DNA of 64,000 nucleotides, from positions 1,029,215 to 1,093,214 of the forward strand of contig NC_079221.1 in NCBI RefSeq assembly GCF_029633865.1. Direction: 5' to 3'. The position numbers were made by a program, and so were the translations under genes. The stretch comes from Lampris incognitus. Lineage: Eukaryota > Chordata > Actinopteri > Lampriformes > Lampridae. This document shows positions 10,872 through 21,759 of the stretch, in pieces (the first letter of the stretch is position 1; each line of letters opens with the position of its first letter). The notes under the pieces were generated by a model, which saw only the letters and a list, made by a program, of their open reading frames with translations, was not told the origin of the DNA and ran no database searches.

Positions 10872-11765
10872 TAAGTGAAGGACAGGGGACAGAGAATGAG
10901 AGAGACGGGGCGAGAGAGGATATATACACAACGTGTCAGCAGAAGGCAGGACAGAAATGAAGGGACAGGCACAGGAGGCAGTTGTGCTATCAGAGCTCCA
11001 ACATGGCAGGACGTGAGTACGGAGAGAGCAGGAAGAGGAAGCCGGACAGATATAGATTGCTTTGGCTCCTCCTGAAAACACATCTTTTCCATCAGGGGGC
11101 CCTTGTGGCAGTAAGTGTGCTTATCTTATCACGTTCACCTCGGGTCTGTTGCAGCCCTGTTGTGGTCCCGCTGCAGACAGCACAGAGCGTTTGATGTAGG
11201 AGTGGGAATAACTTTACCCCAGTTAAGGATGCCGGTTAACTTTCCGCCAGCTATCAGCGGCTTCGGGGTCATTTCCCATCCTCTGTGCTGCTATGTGGCT
11301 ACAGCAGGGAATGATTACAGGGATGACATTTTCTTCACTTGAAAAATAATAGGATCCCCACCCTGAGATCAAGTCCCAAATCTAATCAGGCATTAATGAC
11401 TATTGCAAACGCCACAGCTCAGCTAATTTTACTCCATGCAAAGTAAATGGTTTTAACGTCAGTGACGAGAAGTGAAGAGAACATGTCTGCCCCAACTCGG
11501 CCAGCAGGCCTGTTCCAACAGTAAGCCGGCTCTGGCACAGGTCCACGCACTGAAACACTGGCTTTCGGGATTTCAGGCCCACACCAGGACAAGCTCCGCT
11601 GTGTCTTCCGGAGACGCGCCGCTGCGAGCAGGAAGTTTAGGAGGTCCACCTTGACAAGGAGCTGGTCTTGTGTATGGAAGTAGGAGAACACTCATGTAGG
11701 GTCAGAGGAAGGATGGAGGCCACGGCTGGCCGGCATTCAGACACACATGAAAATAGCACACCTTG
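10157..11765. other. Non-coding, with a long (GA)n microsatellite
   Basis: A nearly pure GA run spans about 10791-10866. Serine-leucine reading frames across it are artefacts. No exon-like structure was recognised elsewhere. It is presumed DIP2-family intron. Confidence 0.5.
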
Positions 11766-12558
11766 CTAGCATGTCAGGTAGCATACTCCTGACCTTCACA
11801 TGACCTACGTCAGGAAGCATACTCCTGACCTTCACATGACCTACGTCAGGTAGCATACTCCTGACCTTCACATGACCTACGTCAGGTAGCACACTCCTCA
11901 TCTTCAAATGACATTATGTAAGGTAGCATACCCATCTTCATATGACCTACGTCAGGTAGAATACTCCTAACCTTCACATGACTATATCAGGTAGCATACT
12001 CCTCATCTCCATATGACCTACGTCAGGTAGCACACTCCTCATCTTCACATGACCTATGTCGGATAGCATACTTCTAACCTTCACATGACTACGTCAGGTA
12101 GCATACTGTTAACCGTCACATGACTACGTCAGGTAGCACACTCCTAACCTTCACATGACTACGTCAGGTAGCACACTCCTAACCTTCACATGCCTACGTC
12201 AGGTAGCATGCTCCTAACCTTCACATGACTACGTCAGGTAGCATGCTCCTAACCTTCACATGACTACGTCAGGTAGCACACTCCTAACCTTCACATGCCT
12301 ACGTCAGGTAGCATACTCCTAACCTTCACATGCCTACGTCAGGTAGCATACTCCTAACCTTCACATGACTACATCAGGTAGCATACTCCTAACCTTCACA
12401 TGCCTACATCAGGTAGCACACTCCTAACCTTCACATGACTACATCAGGTAGCACACTCCTAACCTTCACATGCCTACGTCAGGTAGCATACTCCTAACCT
12501 TCACATGACTACATCAGGTAGCATACTCCTAACCTTCACATGCCTACGTCAGGTAGCA
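11766..12558. repeat. 35-bp minisatellite (about 22 units)
   Basis: The unit is close to TCAGGTAGCATACTCCTAAC followed by CTTCACATGACTACG. Variant positions include ATAC/ACAC/ATGC and GACTACG/GCCTACG/GACCTACG. The leftmost units are longer and more diverged, and the right part is homogeneous, suggesting recent spread from the right. It lies about 0.6 kb from the DIP2-family exon 1. Confidence 0.9.
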
Positions 12559-12690
12559 CACCTTCACAGCTGCAGTGACATTTCAAACTCTCTTTGTGTT
12601 TAATATGGTGCTGATGAATAAAGAGAAGACACGCGCAGTCCTGCCTGGCTGAGTCCGCAACGCGAGGACACAAACAGCACTACGGGCGTG

Positions 12691-12741
12691 CCGGCTCGAC
12701 CCAGCAGCCGGCTCGACCCAGCAGCCGGCTCGACCCAGCAG
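12691..12741. repeat. 17-bp tandem repeat, three units
   Basis: The unit CGGCTCGACCCAGCAGC occurs three times in direct succession. Confidence 0.9.
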
Positions 12742-13140
12742 CTGTGCGTTACTCCGTGATTTATCTGCAGGCTGTGAAAGTCCGGGGAGGACAAACACAC
12801 AGCAACCCATCATGAAACACCCGTCATCTGACGTCCAGTTCAACTCGGGTGTCTGTGCTGCACATACGCCTCCCAGAGAGGCGCAAGACACTTGGTTTGT
12901 GGATCACTGCCTTGTTTTCTAACGCATCACAAATGGGCGACAACGTCGTGGTCATGGGCGGTGGTTCCGGTTCTCTCAACTGTACGTCTACTATAGGTGA
13001 CGTTAGAAACAAAAGAAGAGAAAACCCCGATCGACGGTTTACACAGCACGTTTTTTTAAACACACGCACGCAAACGCACACACGCACGCACACGCACACG
13101 CACGCAGCGCCCGGCGGTTTGATGGCGCGTTGTCGCTTAC

Positions 13141-13264
13141 CTTCCGAGAGCTCCAGCTCCAGCTCCGCCAGCTTCTCCCGCACCTCCGCCGGGAGCGTCA
13201 TAGCGACAGCCGGCGTGGGCTCCAGCATCATCATGAGCAAGCCGCTGGAGTTTCTCTCAGCCAT
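13141..13264 (-). CDS. dip2b: DIP2-family protein, first coding exon (partial gene)
   Basis: DIP2 (disco-interacting protein 2) proteins are large cytoplasmic proteins with an N-terminal DMAP1-binding domain and two adenylate-forming domains. Only the N-terminus is here: 41 codons plus one base. It starts MAERNSSGLL and ends LPAEVREKLAELELELSE, the highly conserved beginning of the DMAP1-binding domain. The ATG at 13262-13264 sits in a strong Kozak context (GCCATGG). The exon ends at a GTAAGC donor after codon position 1, which suits the Gly that follows ELSE in the family. The MAER start and the LEPTPAVA stretch resemble DIP2B more than DIP2A or DIP2C, but the paralogue is uncertain. The remaining exons must lie left of the window, which implies a first intron longer than 13 kb. 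The flanking sequence is CpG-rich. Confidence 0.75.
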
Positions 13265-13560
13265 GGCGGACAACAAATGAGAAGAGAGGAAGAGAAGGAA
13301 GCGATGGGTGGTAAACCCAGCGGCCAGAGGACTCGATACCCCACAGCCGCCGCCGCCGCTGTGTCGGTGCTGGCCGGGGGCGGGTGGTGGCCGGGGGCAG
13401 GGTGGGTGGTGGTGGGTGGTGGCGGGTCGCTCAGCCCTCTGTCGTTACGGCAGCAGAGATGTGTGAGAAGGCGTCATGACACGCTAGCCCGGCAGCTAGC
13501 GGACCGTCCTGGATCCAGTGCGCAGCAGATCCCCCATGCGCTGTGGCTGACGCGCCCCTG
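13265..13560 (-). promoter_or_regulatory. CpG-rich 5' region of the DIP2-family gene
   Basis: The sequence directly upstream of the start codon is G+C-rich with many CpGs, and a (GCC)n run lies near 13345-13360. This is what a CpG-island promoter and 5' UTR look like. No TATA box was identified and the transcription start is not defined. Confidence 0.5.
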
Positions 13561-13582
13561 TCCGTCCGTAACAAGTCGCCGT

Positions 13583-13669
13583 CTCTCCGGTCCGTCACGG
13601 AGCGAGCAGGGAACTGGTCGGGCTCTCCGGTCCGTCACGGAGCGAGCAGGGAACTGGTCGGGCTCTCCG
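13583..13669. repeat. 40-bp direct duplication
   Basis: A 40-bp segment starting CTCTCCGGTCCGTCACGGAG occurs twice in tandem (13583-13622 and 13623-13662). The first bases of a third unit follow. Confidence 0.9.
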
Positions 13670-14167
13670 CTCCCTACGGCGCAGCCGCCATTGCATCACA
13701 GCAACAGCAGCCCAAATCACACGCCTTCCTTCGCCTCACCTGTGGGTGTAGCGCGTGCGCCTGTTCCCTCCAGCAGGGCTTGCACGCCCCCTACTGGCAC
13801 GACGATGCATCGCTCTGGATATTACAGACCGGGAGGGGAACCATGCGGGCCTGAACGGGGTTTTGGGTTTCCTTGTCAAATAAAGCCAAAAGAAAAAGTA
13901 AAAACAGAGGGGGGTTGTTGGTTCGTCTATTCACTGGCCCCCCAATCATCCGTCACTGTGATTTGATAAGGAGCAGCAGCTTTTTGCTTTTGTCAAACTT
14001 ATTTTATTAAAAAAATGGTCTGTTTCAGGGGTACAAACGAAACCGTTTTACAATTGGCGTTTGTCTCCACAAAAGGGATGTGCGATAAGGCAGTGTTGGC
14101 CAGAACACCATTATATACACTAAACTACTGCGAAAAGATGAAACCAGCATGCTGATAAAGCTGGGGT
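13670..14167. other. Non-coding spacer
   Basis: CpG-rich at first, then AT-rich. No gene was recognised. It ends at the GGGT target duplication (14164-14167) of the next element. Confidence 0.4.
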
Positions 14168-14407
14168 TGTAGAGCCGAAGGAACGGAGAAGACCGTAGGT
14201 TCACACTTTAGCCGTGTAGGCAACTTTCTTTAATCCACGGTAAATCAGAGAGACAACCAAAACCAGCTCGACTGAGCGGAGGTGGCAAGAATAACCAGAA
14301 AACTGGCTGGACAACCATAACTTAACCCTGCGTTAACCTGCCAGGGCAACCATGACTTAACCCTTAGTTCCTGGGTTGAATTCTGTCCCCAATACGTGTC
14401 CACCACA
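14168..14407 (-). repeat. 3' LTR of Gypsy element 1
   Basis: In coding orientation it starts TGTGGTGGACACG and ends CTCTACA, with TG/CA termini. An ATTAAAG near the end may serve as a polyadenylation signal. Confidence 0.92.
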
Positions 14408-14428
14408 TGAGCCCCCCCAGAATTCGCC

Positions 14429-17400
14429 CTAGTAATCGAAGTCAGGCAGGCGTGGGGGGACGACAGGCCGTCCGCGGCGGCTCCGGATAACAGGGGCCGG
14501 AGTGTCTCTGGGAGGCATTGACGCGGGCCTGTGGAGGTCGGCCTGAGGAGCAGAAGAGGCAGCTCGGGCCTCCACGGGGGGAGGAGGCGGAGCCGGGGGA
14601 CGACCGCGACGAGGAGGTTGGGCTAACTCCAACGGCTGCGTCAAGTCCAGGTGTGCGGGTTTAACTCGGTCCACTGAAACATGCTCGGCCGTGCCCCCAA
14701 AATCCACCACCAGGTGCTTAGTTCCCCGTTCCAGGACGCGGAAGGGGCCGTCATAAGGGGGTTGCAGAGGGGGGCGGTGTGCGTCGTGACGGATGAACAC
14801 GTAGTCCGCTGACTGCAGACCTGGGGGCACCTGGGACACCGGCGCGCCGTGTTGGGCGGTAGGGACGGGTGTGAAAGCTCTGACCCCGTCCAGCAAGGAG
14901 GCTCGTTGGTCCACAGCTGACCAGGGATGCGTTGCATTGGGCATGAAATCGCCTGGGACTCGCAGCGGCGTGCCGTACACCAGCTCCGCAGAGGAGGCTT
15001 GTAGGTCTTCCTTCGGGGCGGTCCGCAGGCCCAGCATGACCCATGGGAGCTTGTCGACCCAGTTGCAGTCCTTGAGAGTAGCCCGAAGCGCAGCCTTCAT
15101 GGACCGGTGGAAGCGCTCACATAGGCCGTTCGCCTGAGGGTGGTAGGCGGTAGTGCGATGAAGCTTGACGCCCAGAGCCTCACCCACAGCATTCCATAGC
15201 TCTGAGGTAAACTGTGGCCCGCGGTCAGATGAAAGGTCGGAAGGCGTACCGAAACGTGAGACCCACGACCCAATAAAAGCCCGGGCCACATCAGCAGACG
15301 TCGTGGATGCCAGGGGAACAGCTTCAGGCCAGCGCGTAGTCCTGTCCACCACAGTGAAGAGGTAGGTGAACCCCTGGGAGGGGGGTAGGGGACCAACCAG
15401 GTCGACGTGGACATGGTCAAATCGTCTCTCCGGCACTGCGAAGCGTTCCAAGGGCGCCTTAATGTGGCGGTGTATCTTAGCCCGCTGACAGGCAACACAC
15501 GAGTCGGCCCACGCTTTCACGTCTCTCTTAAGTCCCTCCCACACAAACTTAGCAGAGGTCAGGCGCACGGATGGCTTACCGCCTGGATGAGAGAGGCCGT
15601 GCACAGCTTCAAATACGGGGCGTCTCCAGCTGTGCGGGACGATGGGCCTGGGCTGTCCTGTGGAGACGTCACACAGGAGGGTGACACCTGTGTCGCTGAA
15701 AGGAACGTCCTGCAGGCGGAGCCCCGTGTCGGAGGCCCGGAGACGGAGGATGCTCGGGTCCGTGGCCTGGTCAGCGGCCATCTGTGCATAGTCAAGGCCT
15801 AGGTGGACCGCTCCAATCACTGCCCTAGAGAGGCAGTCAGCTACCTGGTTAGACTTACCAGCGACGTGCTGGATGTCGGTAGTGAATTCCGAAATGTAGG
15901 AGAGTTGTCGCTGCTGGCGAGCGGACCATGGCTCGGCCGTCTTGGACATGGCAAACGTGAGGGGCTTGTGGTCCACGTACGCAGTAAACTCGCGGCCCTC
16001 TAGCAAGAAACGGAAATGCCGGACGGCGAGCCAGAGACCGAGGAGTTCCCTGTCAAAAGTACTATACTTGCGCTCTCGGGGTGTAAGCTGGCGACTGAAA
16101 AAGGCCAAAGGCTGCCAAGCCCCCCCCACCCACTGTTCGTGAACCGCACCAACAGCATAGTCCGATGCATCCGTGGTTATGGAAATAGGCACTGTAGGTG
16201 AAGGATGCGCTAGCAGGGTAGCCTGGGAGAGCGCAGCTTTAGTCTCGGTGAACGCACGGTCCCGCTCTGCTGTCCAGTCGACCGCCTGGTTGGGGGACAT
16301 GCCTTTCAGCGCCTCGTACAGTGGCCGGATGATAAAGGCGGCTCGGGGAATGAAGCAGTGGTAGAATGTCACCATCCCGATGAACTCCCTGAGCGCACGA
16401 GCTGTTTGGGGGCGCGGAAAGGCCGCCACCGCTTCCACTTTTGAGGGCAGGGGGACTGCCCCGTCCCCAGTGATGCGGTGCCCGAGGAAATCAATGGCTG
16501 TCAGCCCGAACCGGCACTTCGCCGGGTTGACGATCAGCCCATGCTGGCTGAGGCGTGTGAAGAGGGCATGAAGATGGGACAGGTGTTCTTCCTCGGAGGC
16601 GCTGGCGATGAGTATGTCGTCCAAATAGACGAAGAGGAAAGGAAGGCCACGGAGCACTGAATCCATCAGCCGCTGAAAGGACTGGGCCGCGTTTTTGAGT
16701 CCAAATGGCATTCGTAGGAATTAAAATAGGCCGAATGGGGTAGTCACCGCTGTCTTGGGGATGTCTGAGGGGTGCACGGGAACTTGATGATAACCACGGA
16801 CCAGGTCGACTTTTGAGAAGACGCATTTGCCAGACAGGTTTGCAGAAAAGTCCTGGATATGCGGGACAGGATAGCGGTCGGGCGTGGTGGCGTCATTTAG
16901 TCGGCGGTAGTCCCCGCATGGGCGCCAACCTCCATCAGGCTTAGCGACGATGTGGAGTGGGGACGCCCACGGGCTGTCAGAGCGGCGGATGATCCCCATG
17001 CGTTCCAGGTGCTCAAACTCAGACTTGGCAATGGCGAGTTTGGCGGGGTCGAGACGCCTGGCTCTGGCGTAGACCGGGGGCCCCTTCGTAGCAATGTGAT
17101 GCTCCACCCCATGCTTAGCGGTAGGTGCAGAGAAGGTAGGCTGGGTGAGGTCAGGGAACTCAGCGAGGAGGCGGTTGAACTTGTCTGCCTCTGAGAGAGA
17201 GTTGGCTAGACCTGCATAGGCCGCTTCCCTCCGCGTACATGCGAAGGAGGAGAAGGTTAAGGCATCGACCAGACGGCTGTTCTGAATGTCCACTAGCAAA
17301 CCGTAAGCGCACAAAAAATCAGCTCCGAGGAGGGGAAGCGTTACATTGGCCATGACGAACTCCCACGTGAAACGTTGTCCACCAAAACACAGTTCTACAG

Positions 17401-17650
17401 ACCGCACGCCGTAGGTGTGGATAGGGCTGCCGTCAGCCGTCGCCAACTGGGGGCCCCGCTCCCCGCCCATGATGTCGACGTCAGTAGCAGGGAGCACGCT
17501 TCTCTGTGCGCCCGTGTCACAAAGAAATCGCCGACCGGAGATGGTGTCGAGGATGAAGAGTAGCCTGCTCGTATCGCCAACACTCATGGCCACTACTGAG
17601 TGTTGGCCCTCTCGTTTCCCGTCGGCCTGTAGTTGCAGGGGGAACGGCAC
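14429..17650 (-). pseudogene. Pol polyprotein of Gypsy element 1, one in-frame stop
   Basis: A single frame runs from 17650 to 14429 and is interrupted only by a stop at 16721-16723. The order is aspartic protease ([12 protein letters not shown] near 17530), reverse transcriptase ([17 protein letters not shown] near 16620), RNase H (TTDASDYAVGAV; YVDHKPLTF), integrase zinc finger (HGLSHPGG with CVAC), and integrase core (HVDLVGPLPP; SDRGPQF; HPQANGLCERF). A GPY/F-type C-terminal module follows (PPYDGPFRVLERGTKHLVV). The stop falls inside RT, between the conserved TPFG and MPFGLKN blocks. No chromodomain is seen, and the C-terminus is a proline-rich tail. Confidence 0.9.
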
Positions 17651-18285
17651 CGTTTAGCTTTCGCACCAAATCGAGCGTGGTACATACAGAGTCCAGAGGG
17701 CTTGTAGCGGTCTGACGCTGTGGCGCCACCGTCGGGCCACGCCCGCGATGTCGGCGGGGGGCCAGTGAAGGTAGGAGCCAGCACCCCGGCATGGGAGGAA
17801 CGTTGTGTAGCGACGAAGAATCGGTCAGCCTCCTTTGCCAGCTCACGGGGATCAGTGATGGTGGAGTTAGCGAGCGCAGTCTGGACGTGGGGCGGCATGT
17901 TGCGCAGAAACAGCTCCATAAACAGGAAACATGGCTTTTCTTGACCCAGTAGGTTTAACATCCTGCTCATTAGCTCCGATGGTTTGCCATCTCCCAAGCC
18001 CTGAATTGCGAAGAGGCGACGTGCTCTCTCCGTTGTTGACAGTTCAAAAGTTTCAAGGAGGATATGTTTAAGTGCGGCGTATTTACCATCGGCCGGTGGG
18101 TTGGTTATGAAACCGCTTATCCTGGAAGCCGTAGCGCACCCCAGCGCTGCCACTACGTAGTAGTACCTGGTCTCGTCTGCTGTTATGTCTCTGAGCGCGA
18201 ACTGTGCCTCAGCCTGCGCGAACCATGTAGCCGCGGAAGACTCCCAAAACTCCGGCAGTTTCATTGCAACGGCGTTCGTAGCCAT
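17593..18285 (-). CDS. Gag-like protein of Gypsy element 1
   Basis: This 230-residue ORF starts [14 protein letters not shown] at the first ATG after the primer-binding site. The middle resembles Gypsy capsid proteins ([20 protein letters not shown], then an [19 protein letters not shown] stretch). A Cys/His cluster near residues 195-215 ([18 protein letters not shown]) is a variant zinc knuckle. The frame is open throughout. The pol frame overlaps its last 58 bases in the -1 frame, so a -1 ribosomal shift would produce Gag-Pol in this type of element (inference). Confidence 0.8.
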   Translation of the reverse strand: MATNAVAMKLPEFWESSAATWFAQAEAQFALRDITADETRYYYVVAALGCATASRISGFITNPPADGKYAALKHILLETFELSTTERARRLFAIQGLGDGKPSELMSRMLNLLGQEKPCFLFMELFLRNMPPHVQTALANSTITDPRELAKEADRFFVATQRSSHAGVLAPTFTGPPPTSRAWPDGGATASDRYKPSGLCMYHARFGAKAKRCRSPCNYRPTGNERANTQ

Positions 18286-18321
18286 AATGTGTGTGGTTTC
18301 AGAAAACTTATCCGAAAACCG

Positions 18322-18336
18322 ACGTCGGGGTCACCA
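18322..18336 (-). other. Primer-binding site, tRNA-Trp type
   Basis: TGGTGACCCCGACGT begins one base after the 5' LTR. It is complementary to the 3' end of vertebrate tRNA-Trp, the primer also used by avian leukosis viruses. Confidence 0.8.
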
Positions 18337-18337
18337 G

Positions 18338-18578
18338 TGTAGAGCCGAAGGAACGGAGAAGACCGTAGGTTCACACTTTAGCCGTGTAGGCAACTTTCTT
18401 TAATCCACGGTAAATCAGAGAGACAACCAAACCACAGCTCGACTGAGCGGGGGTGGCAAGAATCCCCAGAAAACTGGCTGGACAACCATAACTTAACCCT
18501 GCGTTAACCTGCCAGGGCAACCATGACTTAACCCTTAGTTCCTGGGTTGAATTCTGTCCCCAATACGTGTCCACCACA
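18338..18578 (-). repeat. 5' LTR of Gypsy element 1
   Basis: It matches the other LTR apart from about five differences. That suggests a fairly young insertion (inference). Confidence 0.92.
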
Positions 18579-19224
18579 GGGTAGGCTTTTTTATGGCGTC
18601 ATTGAGCAAAAATTCCTTAATAACCTTTCAGCATCTTGTCTGTGAGTGTTCTCGTTCATCCTGGCCATGGTTGCCCAAAGGTGGTATATATACCACGTCC
18701 AGGTGCACTTGATCCAACTCCTTTGGACTTTCAGCATATTGGAATTCAAGTGGTCTGAAAGAAATGTAGACTTCTGCACCTCCGCTTGGCTCTGTATGCA
18801 GTCTTTAAAAGTGCAGCCTGGGACGGAAGGTTCTGCCAATCACGGGCCAGTTCAGGGAGAGGGTGTTCCTACTGGTTGTTCTACAGATGGCAGTGTGGGT
18901 CTAGGCTCCTCCCGAGCGTTGTGTGTGAATGGTACACCCCAGCAGGAAACGGGCATTGGGGTGTTACCTTGAATTCATGCAACTACAACAAAGCAGTCAT
19001 ACGTTGTGCTGCGGTCTCCGTTGTGATTATTTACACAAACAGACGCGTGTGTATGCGATCAACTCGCGTCCGCCCTGCCGGTCGCTTGTGGTTGTAACCC
19101 TAATCTTAATAAATTAATAATAATCATAATAATCTTCTACTGGATCGCCACCTTGAAAGAAGCTTGCGTGTACCAATGATCACAAGAGCTATGCCGTCCG
19201 GAGCTTGGCTCCAGGTAGGGTCAC
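18579..19224. other. Non-coding spacer
   Basis: No gene or repeat family was recognised. It ends at the GTCAC duplication of the next element. Confidence 0.4.
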
Positions 19225-19370
19225 TGTTATATCTTGGAGGAGTTAGTCCGCCACCCACTGGGGGGGGGGGCAGTAGAATGGAAAAGTAAGAAAATGACAT
19301 GTAAAAAAGAGAGAGAAGGAAATAAACAGGGGCTGATGTTTCTGCTGTATGATATGTGGATAAATAACAT

Positions 19371-19385
19371 TGGCGACGAGGATGG
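19371..19385 (+). other. Primer-binding site, tRNA-Ser(GCU) type
   Basis: TGGCGACGAGGATGG lies one base after the left LTR. It is complementary to the 3' end of vertebrate tRNA-Ser(GCU), as best I recall that tRNA. Confidence 0.7.
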
Positions 19386-19463
19386 CGCTATAAGGGCCAG
19401 ACATTACAGCTGAACGTGCTGGTAGTCCGCAGCTGAGGTCCGAATCTGCTGGGACGGGACTGG

Positions 19464-21759
19464 ATGGGTGTGTTGCGACTTGACTGGAAGGAGCTTTTCA
19501 CGCCAATTTTCAGAGCCGCAGACGGTGAGCTGCAACATGTTCTCTTCAAACATGATGATATCTTCAAAGATGAACTTGGGACATTAAAAGGGATGCAAGT
19601 GCGTTTCCATATTGATCAGACTGTAAACCCTCACTATTGTAAGGCCAAACCCATGCCATTTGCCATGTGATCAAAGATTGAAGCGGAGCTAGACCAACTG
19701 ACAGAGGAAGATCACCTTTGAAATCTTGACCTGGTCTTAACACGACAAGAGGAAGCAGGACTCAGGCTGAAAAAGCCCAAATGTGAGTTCATGGCTTCAG
19801 CAGTTGAATATCTTTGACACATGGTATCTGCTGCCAGTCTCCAGCCCCTGGAGAAGAAAGTAGGAGCCATCAAAGAGGCCCCAGAGCCCAAAAATGTGAC
19901 AGAGCTGCGGGCTTACTTAGGAATGATTAATTACTCTGGGCGGTTTCTTCAGGATTTGTCATCACTCTTAGCCCCACTTCATTATCTCCTCAAGACAGGA
20001 GTAAAATGGGTGTGGGGATCTCAACAACATGTAGCATTCCAGAGGTCCAAGAACCTACTGTCAGCATCGACACTGCTGGCACATTATGACCCACAGTTGC
20101 CCCTGATCATAACATGTGACGGCTCCCCGTACAGAGTTGGAGCAGTGTTGTCACATAGGATGAAGGACAACTCTGAGAGGCCCATCTGTTTTGAGTTCTG
20201 CTCTTTGTCGCCAGCAGGAAATAACTACTCTCAGCTGGAGAGAAGTGCTAGCTGTCAGTTCCACCAATATGTGTATGGTTGTAACTGCACCATCCGAACT
20301 GACCACAAGCACCTACTAGGTGAGCTAAAAAACATTCAGCCAGCTGCATCACCACGCCTTCAACACTGGGCACTACTACTGGCTCAATATCAGTACATCC
20401 TCAGATGCAGGCCAGGACCCTCCATTGCAAACGCTGATGGCCTCAGCAGGCTTCCCCTCCCAGAAATGCCCAAGGACACACATAGGCCAACCGAGCTGAC
20501 ATGCTTATTGAAACAGCTACAGACTGCTCCTATTACCAGTCATCAGCTGAAGCAGTGGACTTGTAGGGATCCTTTGCTTGCTAAAGTGTGTTGCTTCATC
20601 AAACAGGGGTAGCCTGCCACCTGCCCAGCTGAGGTTTTACATCCGTTCTTCAGAAGACAGGCTGAGCTCTGTGTAGAAGATGGTATTCTACTCTGGGGGC
20701 TCTGTGTTGTGGTGCCACCATAAGCTCGTGAAATCCTGCTGGAGGAGCTTCATGAACCACACCCAGGAATCTCGAGAATGAAGGCAACAACCAGAGCTCA
20801 TATGTGGTGGCCTGGTTTGGATAATGAAATAGAATTTAAGTGCAAGCCTGTGCCACATGTCAACAGGTATACAACACCCCTCCCCAAGCATCAGTCTTAC
20901 TTTGGGAATGGCCTGGCAAACCATGGACACGAATTCACATAGACTATGCAGGTCCATTTCTGGGGGAGATGTTCTTAAGAGCAGTAGATGTGCATTCAAC
21001 ATAGCTTGACGTTTGCCCTCTCCGAATAGTCACATCAGCAGTAACAATTGAGCACCTAAGGGAGATGTTCAGCACTCATGGCCTTCCCCATACGGTTGTG
21101 TCAGACAATGCAGTAATTTTCATGAGTGCTGAGTTTAAGGGATTTTTGACATCTAATGGCATAAAACACATAACATCTGCTCCCTACAAGCCTCCCACAA
21201 ATTGGTTAGTTGAAAGAGCTGTCCAAACAATTAAGTGGGCCCTGAAGAAAACCATGGGATCAGGAGGGTCACTAAAGACGTGCATATCAAGGTTCTTGGT
21301 GGCATACAGATCAACACCACATGCAACAACAGGCAGGTCACCAGCAGAGATGTTATTCGGCCGTCCTGTTAAATCAAGTTTGACCTGCTAAGACCGGATG
21401 CCCATGCTAAAGTATTCCAGAACCAAGAGCGCATGATCTGTAGAAAAAACAGCACCAGGCCAACCAGAACACTGGCATCAGGTGCAGAAGCGTACGTAAG
21501 GGATTTCACAAGCCATAAGAAATGGCTACCTGGGGTTGTGATCACCAGCACAGGTCCTCTCTCCTACAGAATGGAGGTGAAAGGCCAGGTGCTTAGACGT
21601 CATGTGGACCACCTATTACTAAGAAGAGAGTCAGACAGACGCCACCCGCTCAATGAAGACCAGCGGCTAAACCCCGAGGCCGACTGGGACACTGATAGCT
21701 ATGGAACTGAACAGTCAACTGAGCCACCATATACAGAGCCTGAGGACCAGGTACAATGA
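19464..21759 (+). pseudogene. Pol remnants of Gypsy element 2
   Basis: Fragments lie in several frames. At 19464-19670 is an RT N-terminal region (RFHIDQTVNPHYCKAKPMPF). At 19821-20612 are the RT thumb and RNase H (ELRAYLGMINYSGRF; TCDGSPYRVGAVLSHR; RTDHKHLLGE; NADGLSRLP). At 21065-21391 is integrase core (GLPHTVVSDNA; RSTPHATTGRSPAEMLFGR). At 21433-21759 is an integrase C-terminal stretch (EAYVRDF; RRHVDHLLLRR). The YxDD part of RT is missing between 19670 and 19740, and stops separate the parts. The lineage resembles Gypsy elements annotated in animals as K02A2.6-like (family knowledge). Confidence 0.85.

Larger units (their letters stand above)
14168..18578 (-). mobile_element. Ty3/Gypsy LTR retrotransposon 1 with paired LTRs
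   Basis: Two LTRs of 240 and 241 bp (14168-14407 and 18338-18578) bound a 4.4-kb element and differ at only about five positions. A 4-bp duplication, GGGT, flanks it at 14164-14167 and 18579-18582. The primer-binding site and a G-rich polypurine tract (near 14411-14422) are present. Coding runs on the minus strand as gag, then protease, reverse transcriptase, RNase H and integrase. The coding region carries one in-frame stop within RT. Confidence 0.95.

Noticed and set aside
10772-11092. Ser/Leu-repeat ORFs on the minus strand
   Set aside because: They read through a GA microsatellite.
13130-13966. 278-codon plus-strand ORF over the CpG block
   Set aside because: It is antisense to DIP2-family exon 1 and its upstream GC-rich region. 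Open frames are common in GC-rich sequence, and no family was recognised.
14871-16660. Many plus-strand ORFs opposite the Gypsy 1 pol
   Set aside because: They are antisense shadows of the well-supported minus-strand pol.
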